Position numbers and translations under genes: made by a program. From Cytophagales bacterium (GTDB taxonomy: Bacteria; Bacteroidota; Bacteroidia; Cytophagales; Spirosomataceae), in assembly GCA_013205605.1 (NCBI GenBank), contig JABMMK010000366.1, forward strand, positions 1 to 6,862: DNA of 6,862 bases, read 5' to 3'. The notes below the pieces were generated by a model. It had not been told where the DNA came from. It saw only the letters and a program-made list of their open reading frames with translations, and did no database searches. Positions within the stretch are counted from its first letter, which is position 1. Every line of letters starts with the position of its first letter. Below are positions 1-6,661 of the stretch, piece by piece.

Positions 1-420
1 GCTTATGATTATGTGGCAGGATACTGTTTGCATAATGATTATTCAGAAAGAGAGTTTCAATTAGAAAGAGGAGGGAATTGGTCAAAAGGTAAAGGTTGTG
101 ATACATTTGCTCCCTTAGGACCATTCTTGGCTACCAAAGATGAAATTAAAGATGTACATGATTTGAATATGTGGCTTGATGTTAATGGCAAGAGATTTCA
201 AGTCAGTAATACCAATCAGTTGATATTTAATGTACCCCAAGTAGTTTCATATATTTCACAATTTATGACTTTGCTACCAGGTGATGTCATAAGCACAGGT
301 ACTCCACATGGTGTTGGACTTGGTTTAAAGCCACCCGTTTTTCTGCAACCTGGCGATTGTGTTACATTAGGAATGGATGGGCTAGGCGAACAAAAACAAA
401 ATTTAGTTGCTTATTCTTGA
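1..420 (+). CDS. FAH-family hydrolase, C-terminal part (probable 2,4-diketo-3-deoxy-aldonate hydrolase)
   Basis: The reading frame is open from the first base and ends at TGA 418-420, giving 139 residues; the N-terminal half lies outside the window, so the GTG at 13 is an internal codon and not a start. Visible family signatures, numbered from the first codon here, are HNDYSEREFQ (11-20), WSKGKGCDTFAPLGP (27-41, with the conserved lysine and PLGP) and GDVISTGTPHGVG (94-106), all typical of the C-terminal catalytic domain of fumarylacetoacetate hydrolases. The two metal-binding glutamates normally found upstream are not in view. Known family members cleave a C-C bond in 2,4-diketo acids or beta-diketones with Mg2+ or Mn2+. 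Beside a sugar lactonase, two SDRs and a sugar-acid dehydratase, I infer the last step of a non-phosphorylating deoxysugar pathway, giving pyruvate plus a hydroxy acid. Acylpyruvase or ureidoglycolate-lyase-like annotations are alternatives. The stop overlaps the next ATG by one base (TGATG). Confidence 0.9.
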   Translation, partial: AYDYVAGYCLHNDYSEREFQLERGGNWSKGKGCDTFAPLGPFLATKDEIKDVHDLNMWLDVNGKRFQVSNTNQLIFNVPQVVSYISQFMTLLPGDVISTGTPHGVGLGLKPPVFLQPGDCVTLGMDGLGEQKQNLVAYS

Positions 421-1250
421 TGATTGATTCACATCAACATTTTTGGAATTATAATGCAAACAGAGATGTTTGGATTACTGAAGATATGGGGAGAATCCGA
501 AAAAATTTTCATCCCGGTGATGCCGTTGAGTTATTTGCCAACAACGAAATTAGTGGTTGCATTGCTGTGCAAGCCGATTCGTCTGAAGAAGAAACATTTT
601 TTCTAATTTCATTAGCCGAACAATCTGAATTCATTAAAGGGGTAGTGGGTTGGGTAGATTTACAAGCAAAAGATATTGAAAGTCGATTAACTTATTTTTC
701 ACAATTTGAACAGATAGTAGGTTTTCGTCATGTAGTTCAATCTGAAACCGATCCTAATTTTTTATCAAGACCCAATTTTTATAAGGGAATTCAATTATTG
801 GCAACTTTTGATTTTGCATATGATTTACTTATTTATCCAAACCAATTAAACTCGGGCATAGATTTTTGCAAGAAAAATTCATATCAAAGAATTGTATTAG
901 ATCATTTGGCTAAACCACCTATTAAAACGAGAGATATTACTGAATGGAAGAAGAATATTGAAAAGTTCAAGGAATTAGAAAACGTATCTGCTAAAATTTC
1001 CGGTTTAATTACAGAAGCCGAATGGTTTAAATGGAATGAAAAAGACATTTTGGATGTCATTGAAATATCTCTAGAGGTATTTGGGCCTGATCGACTAATG
1101 TTTGGGACAGATTACCCAGTCGTTTTAGTAGCAGAAGAATTGTCTAGTTGGGTTACTACATTTAAAAAATCCATTTCTAAATTGTCTGCAGATGAAATAA
1201 AAAAAATCACCTTAGATAATTGTCTTCAATTTTATAAAATAGAACTATAA
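420..1250 (+). CDS. Amidohydrolase-family sugar lactonase (L-fuconolactonase / L-rhamnonolactonase-like, COG3618)
   Basis: A 276-residue cytoplasmic TIM-barrel metal hydrolase without a signal peptide. It starts MIDSHQHFW, so H5 and H7 form the family's HxH metal motif at the end of strand 1. GFRH (101-104), VLDHLAKP (159-166, with H162) and FGTDYPV (228-234, with D231, the general acid/base aspartate) follow at the spacing usual for COG3618 lactonases, and the length is normal. The frame extends upstream to an ATG at 357, but that would put 21 unrelated residues before MIDSHQHFW and overlap the FAH gene by 64 bases, so I take the ATG at 420. Members hydrolyse 1,4- or 1,5-lactones of L-fuconate, L-rhamnonate, galactarate and related acids; 2-pyrone-4,6-dicarboxylate lactonase is a relative. 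The neighbours support a sugar lactone made by the SDR immediately downstream. The start overlaps the FAH stop and the stop overlaps the next ATG by one base each, which suggests translational coupling. Confidence 0.9.
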   Translation: MIDSHQHFWNYNANRDVWITEDMGRIRKNFHPGDAVELFANNEISGCIAVQADSSEEETFFLISLAEQSEFIKGVVGWVDLQAKDIESRLTYFSQFEQIVGFRHVVQSETDPNFLSRPNFYKGIQLLATFDFAYDLLIYPNQLNSGIDFCKKNSYQRIVLDHLAKPPIKTRDITEWKKNIEKFKELENVSAKISGLITEAEWFKWNEKDILDVIEISLEVFGPDRLMFGTDYPVVLVAEELSSWVTTFKKSISKLSADEIKKITLDNCLQFYKIEL

Positions 1251-2032
1251 TGAATTTAGGATTAAAAGAAAAAGTGATTATCGTCACTGGAGGTGCAAAG
1301 GGCATAGGGGAAGGAATAAGCGAAAGTTTAGCTCTTGAAAGTGCCATGGTGGCGATTGTAGGTAGAAACGAAGTTGACAATCTTAAATGTATTGAAAAAA
1401 TTCAAGCTACAGGTGGTCAAGCATTTTCATTTGTTGCGGAATTAAGCGATCCTAATCAATGTAAAAAAGTTATCGAGGAGATTTATACTAAATTTGGAAG
1501 AATCGATGGATTAGTTAATAACGCTGGAATAAATGATGGCGTTGGATTAGCCAATGGTACCTATGAAAAATTTCTTCAATCATTGCATTCAAATCTAATT
1601 CATTATTATTTATTAGCTCAGGCTTGCTTACCATATCTAATTAAGACAAAAGGTAGCATTGTCAACATTGGTTCTAAAGTTGCAGAAACTGGCCAAGGTG
1701 GAACATCCGCATATGCGGCTTCAAATGGTGGCAGAAATGCTTTAACACGCGAATGGGCTGTTGAATTGCTACCACATGGCATTCGTGTCAATGCAGTTAT
1801 TGTAGCTGAATGTTATACTCCTATGTATGATAAATGGATACAAACATTACCTAACCCTAGTGAAACGTTAAGTGAAATAGAAAATCGGATTCCATTAGGT
1901 AATCGGATGACAACCAAAGAAGAGTTAGGTGCTATGGTTACTTTTTTATTATCTAGCAAATCGAGTCATACCACTGGCCAATTAATACATGTGGATGGTG
2001 GTTATGTACATTTAGATCGTTCTTTAATCTAA
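1250..2032 (+). CDS. SDR-family oxidoreductase, L-fucose dehydrogenase-like, with substituted active-site lysine
   Basis: A classical short-chain dehydrogenase of 260 residues. It has the Rossmann cofactor motif TGGAKGIG (13-20), NNAG (90-93), the catalytic serine S142 (in VNIGSK), tyrosine Y155 and the C-terminal GQLIHVDGGY (243-252). GRN after strand 2 (38-40) hints at NADP(H), though this is weak. The usual PG after VNA is replaced by VIVAE followed by TPMY (184-193), a pattern I associate from memory with L-fucose dehydrogenase-like SDRs; that would fit oxidation of a free 6-deoxysugar to the lactone hydrolysed by the upstream enzyme. Unusually, the YxxxK motif reads YAASN (155-159, codon AAT): the catalytic lysine is asparagine. 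The rest of the frame is intact, with no sign of decay. It may be a lineage variant with altered activity, an inactive paralogue or a sequence error. ATG 1250 overlaps the lactonase stop (TAATG). Confidence 0.88.
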   Translation: MNLGLKEKVIIVTGGAKGIGEGISESLALESAMVAIVGRNEVDNLKCIEKIQATGGQAFSFVAELSDPNQCKKVIEEIYTKFGRIDGLVNNAGINDGVGLANGTYEKFLQSLHSNLIHYYLLAQACLPYLIKTKGSIVNIGSKVAETGQGGTSAYAASNGGRNALTREWAVELLPHGIRVNAVIVAECYTPMYDKWIQTLPNPSETLSEIENRIPLGNRMTTKEELGAMVTFLLSSKSSHTTGQLIHVDGGYVHLDRSLI

Positions 2033-2036
2033 TATC

Positions 2037-3119
2037 ATGGATTATAGTCATATTGAAAGCCCGGGGTTAATTGTGTTTCCTGAGATAGTGGAATCCAATA
2101 TTAAATTGGTCATAGATATGGTTGAAGGAAATGTAGACCGATTAAGACCTCATATTAAGACTCATAAAACCCAAGAGGTTAATGATTTATTATTAAAAGC
2201 AGGAATATATAAATTCAAATGTGCCACGATTGCTGAAGCAGAGTTACTCGCTATTTCAAATGCAAAAGATATATTATTATCGATTCAACCTACTGGAACA
2301 ACCCTTGCAAGATTTATAGCATTAGGACTTCAATATCAGAATAGTCAATTTTCATGCCTCATCGATGATTATAATGCAGCTAAAATTATTAATGATTTAG
2401 CCATCAAACATCATGTGAACATTCCTGTTTTTATTGATATTAATGTTGGCATGAATCGGACTGGAATCGTTCCTAAAGAAGCGTTTAAATTGATTGAAGA
2501 AATTTCTAATCATTTAAGTAATCTTGTCATTAAAGGATTACATGCCTATGATGGACATATTCGGGATGCTAATTTACAAACGCGCATTGAACATGTTAAA
2601 CAAGATTTTATTGATTTTTATGCGTTAATTGATAAAATAGATACGTCAGCATATGAATTGGTGGTCGGTGGAACACCTAGTTTTTTAGTTCATCATACAA
2701 ACAATCGCTTTGTTTGCAGTCCTGGAACCTTTGTATTTTTTGATATTGGTTATCATAATTTGTTTCCTGAAAATACTTTTAAAATGGCTGTTCAAATAAT
2801 AGCAAGAGTCATTTCCAAACCTACAAGTTCAACTATTTGCATTGATTTAGGACATAAATCGGTGGCAGCAGAAAATCCTATTGACAATCGAGTTCGGTTC
2901 ATAGATTTTCCCCATTGGACGCTTAAAAGTCAAAGTGAAGAACATGGAATTATTGACGTTCGAGATAATTCGAATATAGAAATTGGTCAAATCATTCGCA
3001 TGTACCCTTATCACATTTGTCCAACAGTAGCGCTTCACCAAAATTTGCAGGTCATAGAACATGATCATTTAGTAGGCGAGTGGTTAGTCAAGGCACGTAA
3101 TCGTAAAATCAATATTTAA
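2037..3119 (+). CDS. D-threonine aldolase / D-serine dehydratase-like PLP enzyme (fold type III)
   Basis: A 360-residue cytoplasmic enzyme with an alanine-racemase-like N-terminal barrel and a C-terminal metal-binding domain. RPHIKTHKT (37-45) carries the Schiff-base lysine (probably K41). MNRTGI (139-144, arginine near the PLP ring), GLHAYDGH (167-174), GGTP (211-214), SPGTFVFFD (228-236) and SEEHG (300-304) follow the family order. PYHICPTV (324-331) supplies H326 and C328 as the His-x-Cys metal site. Family members split D-threonine and other D-3-hydroxy amino acids into glycine plus an aldehyde (Mn2+), or deaminate D-serine or D-hydroxyaspartate (Zn2+); I cannot tell which from sequence, and the HxC pair is reported for zinc-dependent D-serine dehydratase. 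It begins four bases after the SDR stop and ends one base before the dipeptidase start, so it is co-transcribed with sugar-oxidation genes. Its role there is unclear. Confidence 0.87.
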   Translation: MDYSHIESPGLIVFPEIVESNIKLVIDMVEGNVDRLRPHIKTHKTQEVNDLLLKAGIYKFKCATIAEAELLAISNAKDILLSIQPTGTTLARFIALGLQYQNSQFSCLIDDYNAAKIINDLAIKHHVNIPVFIDINVGMNRTGIVPKEAFKLIEEISNHLSNLVIKGLHAYDGHIRDANLQTRIEHVKQDFIDFYALIDKIDTSAYELVVGGTPSFLVHHTNNRFVCSPGTFVFFDIGYHNLFPENTFKMAVQIIARVISKPTSSTICIDLGHKSVAAENPIDNRVRFIDFPHWTLKSQSEEHGIIDVRDNSNIEIGQIIRMYPYHICPTVALHQNLQVIEHDHLVGEWLVKARNRKINI

Positions 3120-3120
3120 T

Positions 3121-4188
3121 ATGCTACTCTTTGACGCTCATTTAGACTTAAGTATGAATGCATTGGAATGGAATCGGGATTTACGTTCCTCCATTACTGA
3201 AATCAATTCAAGAGAGGAAGGCATGACTGATAAATTAGATAGAGGCAAGGCAACCGTGTCATTAGAAGAGTTAAGAAAAGGCAATATTGGTATTGTGGTA
3301 GCTACACAGATAGCAAGGTATGTATCAAAAACATCTGATTTACCTGGCTGGAATTCTCCTGAGCAGGCTTGGGCACAAACACAAGGTCAATTAGCCTATT
3401 ATAAAGCATTAGAATCTTTGGGAGAATTATCTCCCATCAGAAATGCAAATGAACTAGAAAGCCATTTACAGTATTGGAATGGGTCAACCGATGATAAAAA
3501 AACGATAGGTTATATTTTAAGTTTAGAGGGTGCTGATTCTATAGTATCCGTTGAATACTTAGATATAGCGTATAATTATGGATTAAGAGCTTTAGGACCC
3601 GCTCATTATGGACCTGGTAGATACGCACAAGGAACCAATGCAACAGGCGGCTTGGGACCTAACGGAAAAGATTTGTTAGTAAAAATGGAATCTTTGGGGA
3701 TTATCTTAGATGCCACACATTTATGTGATGATAGTTTTTGGGAAGCCATGGATATTTTCAATGGATCTGTTTGGGCAAGTCATCAAAATTGTAGGTCTCT
3801 AGTAAATCATAATCGTCAATTTACAGATGAACAATTTAAAGAAATTATTCGACGTGGAGCTGTGATTGGTTTACCTTTAGATACTTGGATGATGGTCCCA
3901 AATTGGGTTAGAGGTGTATCGGATCCAATCAGCATGAAAGTAGATTTAAATGTAATGATTGATCATCTCGTACATATTTGTAGCCTTGCTGGCAATACAA
4001 ATCATGTTGGTATTGGTACCGATTTAGATGGTGGTTTTGGGACTGAACAATCCCCCATGGATATTAAAACCATAGCTGACTTACAAAAAATCCCTGATTT
4101 ATTGTTTAAAAGAGGTTTTTCCAATAATGACATCACTAAAATTTGCCATCAAAATTGGATTGATTTTTTAATGAATCATTGGAGTTAA
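3121..4188 (+). CDS. Renal (membrane) dipeptidase-family metallohydrolase, cytoplasmic
   Basis: A 355-residue peptidase family M19 protein. The binuclear zinc site is complete and matches the spacing of mammalian renal dipeptidase: H7 and D9 (FDAHLDL), bridging E136 (LSLEGAD), H200 (DATH), H221 (ASHQN), R232 and D301 (GIGTDLDG). The H200 to H221 to R232 spacings, 21 and 11, equal those of the human enzyme. The metal motif starts at residue 5, so there is no signal peptide or lipoprotein box, and it should be cytoplasmic despite the family's name. Members hydrolyse dipeptides, often with a C-terminal D-residue, and sometimes other amide or lactam bonds. The ATG follows the PLP-enzyme stop by one base, which suggests the pair work together: dipeptide cleavage could release a D-amino acid for the PLP enzyme (inference). 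Its stop touches the stop of the converging SDR gene. Confidence 0.92.
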   Translation: MLLFDAHLDLSMNALEWNRDLRSSITEINSREEGMTDKLDRGKATVSLEELRKGNIGIVVATQIARYVSKTSDLPGWNSPEQAWAQTQGQLAYYKALESLGELSPIRNANELESHLQYWNGSTDDKKTIGYILSLEGADSIVSVEYLDIAYNYGLRALGPAHYGPGRYAQGTNATGGLGPNGKDLLVKMESLGIILDATHLCDDSFWEAMDIFNGSVWASHQNCRSLVNHNRQFTDEQFKEIIRRGAVIGLPLDTWMMVPNWVRGVSDPISMKVDLNVMIDHLVHICSLAGNTNHVGIGTDLDGGFGTEQSPMDIKTIADLQKIPDLLFKRGFSNNDITKICHQNWIDFLMNHWS

Positions 4189-4944
4189 TCATACTGAACC
4201 TGGGGGAGGACTGTATGAAGTCCAACCTCCATCTACGATTAAGGTTTGTCCCGTAATTTGCCTCGACTTATCTGATAGCATAAAAGATATCGCATTAGAA
4301 ATATCTGTTACATCAGCTATGGTTCCCATTGGAGTGATTTTAGTCCATTGACTTTCAAAATCACTTATTAAAGCTGTTCTTTCTGTAAGGGTAGCACCGG
4401 GTGAAATGGCATTTATTCGAATGCCTAGTGGAGATAATTCCACAACTAAATTTCTAACAAGTTGGATTAAAGCTCCTTTTGTCATCCCATAAGCCACTAA
4501 ATCAGGATGAGCTTGATGACCCGTAACTGAGGTAGTAACGACTATACTTCCTTTGGTATTACTTTCTTTTAATCGTTGGGAAATAAATTGTATTAAAAAG
4601 AAGGTACCTGAAACATTAACCTTCAACAATGTATCCATGGATTCCCTCGGATAATCAAGAAAACCTCCAAAAGTTGTAATTCCGCTATTGCAAACACAAC
4701 CATACAAAGTTCCCGGTGTATTATTAATCGTGTTACCTAAATCATTTAAAAATAATTCGCTACTTGAATCACCTAAAATTCCCAATTGGTTTATTAACAA
4801 ATGTTTTTCTAATTGCTGTGCAGCAGATTTGAAAACGGAAGGATCTATTTCATTCCAAATGACAAAATATCCCTCCTTACATAATTGTATAACTACTTCT
4901 AATCCAATTCCTTGGCCTGCACCTGTGACAATTACTTTCTTCAT
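4189..4944 (-). CDS. SDR-family NAD(P)-dependent oxidoreductase (probable 2-keto-3-deoxy-aldonate dehydrogenase)
   Basis: A classical SDR of 251 residues with an intact active site: TGAGQGIG (7-14), N110 (KVNVSG), S139 (VTTSVTG), Y152 and K156 (YGMTK), and GQTLIVDGG (232-240). An acidic residue, E32, after strand 2 (WNEID) favours NAD+. The NNAG motif has drifted to CNSG (85-88), and INAISPGAT keeps the usual PG. The start ATG lies one base past the dehydratase stop, so the two genes are probably co-translated. Beside a sugar-acid dehydratase, and opposite an FAH hydrolase, I infer oxidation of a 2-keto-3-deoxy acid to a 2,4-diketo acid, as in the L-fucose/L-rhamnose oxidative routes; sugar dehydrogenase activity is the alternative. 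Since SDR1 in the other string lacks its lysine, this is the only fully canonical SDR in view. The C-terminal tail SPPPGSV overlaps the hairpin at 4201-4231. Confidence 0.9.
   Translation of the reverse strand: MKKVIVTGAGQGIGLEVVIQLCKEGYFVIWNEIDPSVFKSAAQQLEKHLLINQLGILGDSSSELFLNDLGNTINNTPGTLYGCVCNSGITTFGGFLDYPRESMDTLLKVNVSGTFFLIQFISQRLKESNTKGSIVVTTSVTGHQAHPDLVAYGMTKGALIQLVRNLVVELSPLGIRINAISPGATLTERTALISDFESQWTKITPMGTIADVTDISNAISFMLSDKSRQITGQTLIVDGGWTSYSPPPGSV
4201..4231 (+). terminator. Hairpin at the convergent gene junction, possible transcript 3'-end structure
   Basis: Starting 12 bases past the dipeptidase stop, TGGGGG (4201-4206) can pair with CCTCCA (4226-4231), and GGACT (4208-4212) with AGTCC (4219-4223). 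They are separated by a small 1x2 internal loop and closed by a six-base loop. One G-U wobble holds only in plus-strand RNA, so the fold is stronger there than in the minus-strand transcript. No T-tract follows on either strand, so it is not a textbook intrinsic terminator. It lies inside the last codons of the converging SDR gene (the PPPGSV tail region). It may stabilise the 3' end of the plus-strand operon RNA or be a chance pairing. Confidence 0.35.
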
Positions 4945-4945
4945 T

Positions 4946-6661
4946 CTAATGTGAGTCTCTCGTTACTTTAGAACCTGAACCACCCTTTAAAAAATCAAAA
5001 TCGGCACCCACATGCGCCTGTTCTACGCGATCAATAAACAATCCCACATATCCTCTTATTTGTTTTACAGGGACAATAGGATTAGCAGCTTTTCTTTTGG
5101 ACAATTCTTCGTCACTAACTTCCCAATGAATACTTCGATTATTTAAATCTAATTCAATAAAATCACCATTCTCTACCCAGTTCAGAGGTCCACCCGCAGC
5201 GGATTCAGGACTCACATGCAAAATTACAGTTCCATAACCCGTGCCACTCATCCGTCCATCTGAAATTCGTACCATGTCTTTTACTCCTTTTTCCAACAAT
5301 TTTTTAGGAATACCCATGTTACCCACTTCGGCCATACCTGGATAACCTTTAGGACCCACATTTTTCAAAACCATCACTGAATTTTCATCGATATCTAAAT
5401 CAGGCAAGTCAATTCGAGCATGATAATCTTCAATATTTTCAAAAACAACGGCTTTACCTCTATGCTTAAATAATGATAAAGATGCTGCAGATGGTTTCAC
5501 TACGGCTCCATTAGGTGCTAAATTTCCTCTTACAACAGCTATACCTGAATCTAATTTAAAAGGTTCATCAAAAGTTGAGATAATATTGCTGTCATAAATA
5601 GGGGTATTGTCAATGTTTTCACCTACCGTCTTACCATTGACTGTAATGGCATCTGTATTTAAAAATTTTTTCATTTGATTCATTAAGGCGGGTAGACCCC
5701 CAGCATAATATAAATCCTCCATAAAGTGCTCTCCAGAAGGTTGAATATTAGCTAATAAGGGTATTTGCCTAGAAAACTTATCAAAATCATTTAAATCTAA
5801 TTCTACACCAATTCTCCCAGCAATAGCTAATAGATGAATAACAAAATTTGTAGATCCACCCGTAGCGGCATTGACTCTAATCGCATTTTCAAAAGCTGCT
5901 CTTGTTAACACTTTTGAAATTTTCTGATCCTCGTTAACCATTTCAACGATGCGTCTACCAGAATGTTGAGCTAAGACTTTTCTTCTTACATCAGCAGCTG
6001 GAATAGCCGCATTTTGTGGCAAACTTAAACCTAAAGCTTCCACCATAGTAGCCATTGTCGAAGCAGTACCCATCACCGCACAATGCCCGGGAGTTCTTGT
6101 CATACAAGCTTCAGCTTCCACAAATTCTTTTTGTGTTAACTCTCCTAATTTATATGCTTCTGCAAAACGCCAAACATCAGAAGTGCCAATATCCTTACCT
6201 TTAAATTTACCTTTCATCATAGGTCCCCCTGAAATGACTAAAGTAGGTAAATCAACACTGCAGGCTCCCATAACTAAAGAAGGTGTTGTTTTGTCACATC
6301 CACACATCAGTACAACTCCATCGATCGGATTTGCACGAATAGATTCTTCAACATCCATACTAGCTAAATTTCGATACAACATAGCAGTAGGCTTAATCAA
6401 AGTTTCCCCTAATGACATCACGGGAAATTCAACTGGAAATCCACCGGCTTCAATAACTCCTTTTTTTACAAATTCAGCAAGTTCTCTAAAATGTGCGTTA
6501 CATGGAGTTAGTTCAGACCATGTATTACAGATACCTATGACGGGTTTACCTTGAAAATATTCATCTGGAATACCTTGATTTTTCATCCAGGCTCTATATA
6601 TAAAGCCATCTTTTCCAGTTTTACCAAACCATTGTTGCGAGCGTAAATTTTCTTTATTCAT
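4946..6661 (-). CDS. IlvD/Edd-family sugar-acid dehydratase (L-arabonate/D-xylonate dehydratase-like)
   Basis: A 571-residue Fe-S dehydratase. Counting from the ATG at 6661, the cluster cysteines are C54 (LTPCN), C122 (GCDKT) and C194 (GHCAVMGT). Mg2+ ligands are E86, D123 and E445, with K124 the lysine carbamylated in this family, and S472 (RMSGT) is the catalytic base. Relative to Rhizobium L-arabonate dehydratase as I recall it, nearly all of these sit at a constant offset of about five residues. The N-terminus RSQQWF and NTWSELTPCNAHF mark the sugar-acid branch rather than the branched-chain amino acid enzyme IlvD. It converts an aldonate to the 2-keto-3-deoxy acid, the step performed by enolase-type dehydratases in the best-known L-fucose pathways. 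An in-frame TTG at 6667 would add two residues; I prefer the ATG. The start overlaps the upstream gene by eight bases, and the stop is one base before the SDR2 ATG. Confidence 0.93.
   Translation of the reverse strand: MNKENLRSQQWFGKTGKDGFIYRAWMKNQGIPDEYFQGKPVIGICNTWSELTPCNAHFRELAEFVKKGVIEAGGFPVEFPVMSLGETLIKPTAMLYRNLASMDVEESIRANPIDGVVLMCGCDKTTPSLVMGACSVDLPTLVISGGPMMKGKFKGKDIGTSDVWRFAEAYKLGELTQKEFVEAEACMTRTPGHCAVMGTASTMATMVEALGLSLPQNAAIPAADVRRKVLAQHSGRRIVEMVNEDQKISKVLTRAAFENAIRVNAATGGSTNFVIHLLAIAGRIGVELDLNDFDKFSRQIPLLANIQPSGEHFMEDLYYAGGLPALMNQMKKFLNTDAITVNGKTVGENIDNTPIYDSNIISTFDEPFKLDSGIAVVRGNLAPNGAVVKPSAASLSLFKHRGKAVVFENIEDYHARIDLPDLDIDENSVMVLKNVGPKGYPGMAEVGNMGIPKKLLEKGVKDMVRISDGRMSGTGYGTVILHVSPESAAGGPLNWVENGDFIELDLNNRSIHWEVSDEELSKRKAANPIVPVKQIRGYVGLFIDRVEQAHVGADFDFLKGGSGSKVTRDSH

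Noticed and set aside
357..419. Upstream ATG extending the lactonase by 21 residues
   Set aside because: It lies wholly inside the FAH gene in another frame, the added residues are unlike the family N-terminus, and MIDSHQHFW at 420 is the expected start.
424..606. 60-residue plus-strand open frame
   Set aside because: Lies in another frame inside the well-supported lactonase and has no family features.
2847..3068. 73-residue minus-strand open frame
   Set aside because: Antisense to the conserved C-terminal domain of the PLP enzyme, with no recognisable motif.
4688..4954. 88-residue plus-strand open frame
   Set aside because: Antisense shadow of SDR2's N-terminal Rossmann region.
6183..6554. 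123-residue plus-strand open frame
   Set aside because: Antisense to the Fe-S and metal-binding region of the dehydratase; the composition reflects that conserved sequence.
4946..6661. Annotation as dihydroxy-acid dehydratase (ilvD) or 6-phosphogluconate dehydratase (edd)
   Set aside because: The RSQQWF N-terminus, NTWSELTPCN motif and sugar-catabolic neighbours fit the L-arabonate/D-xylonate branch; no other branched-chain or Entner-Doudoroff gene is present.
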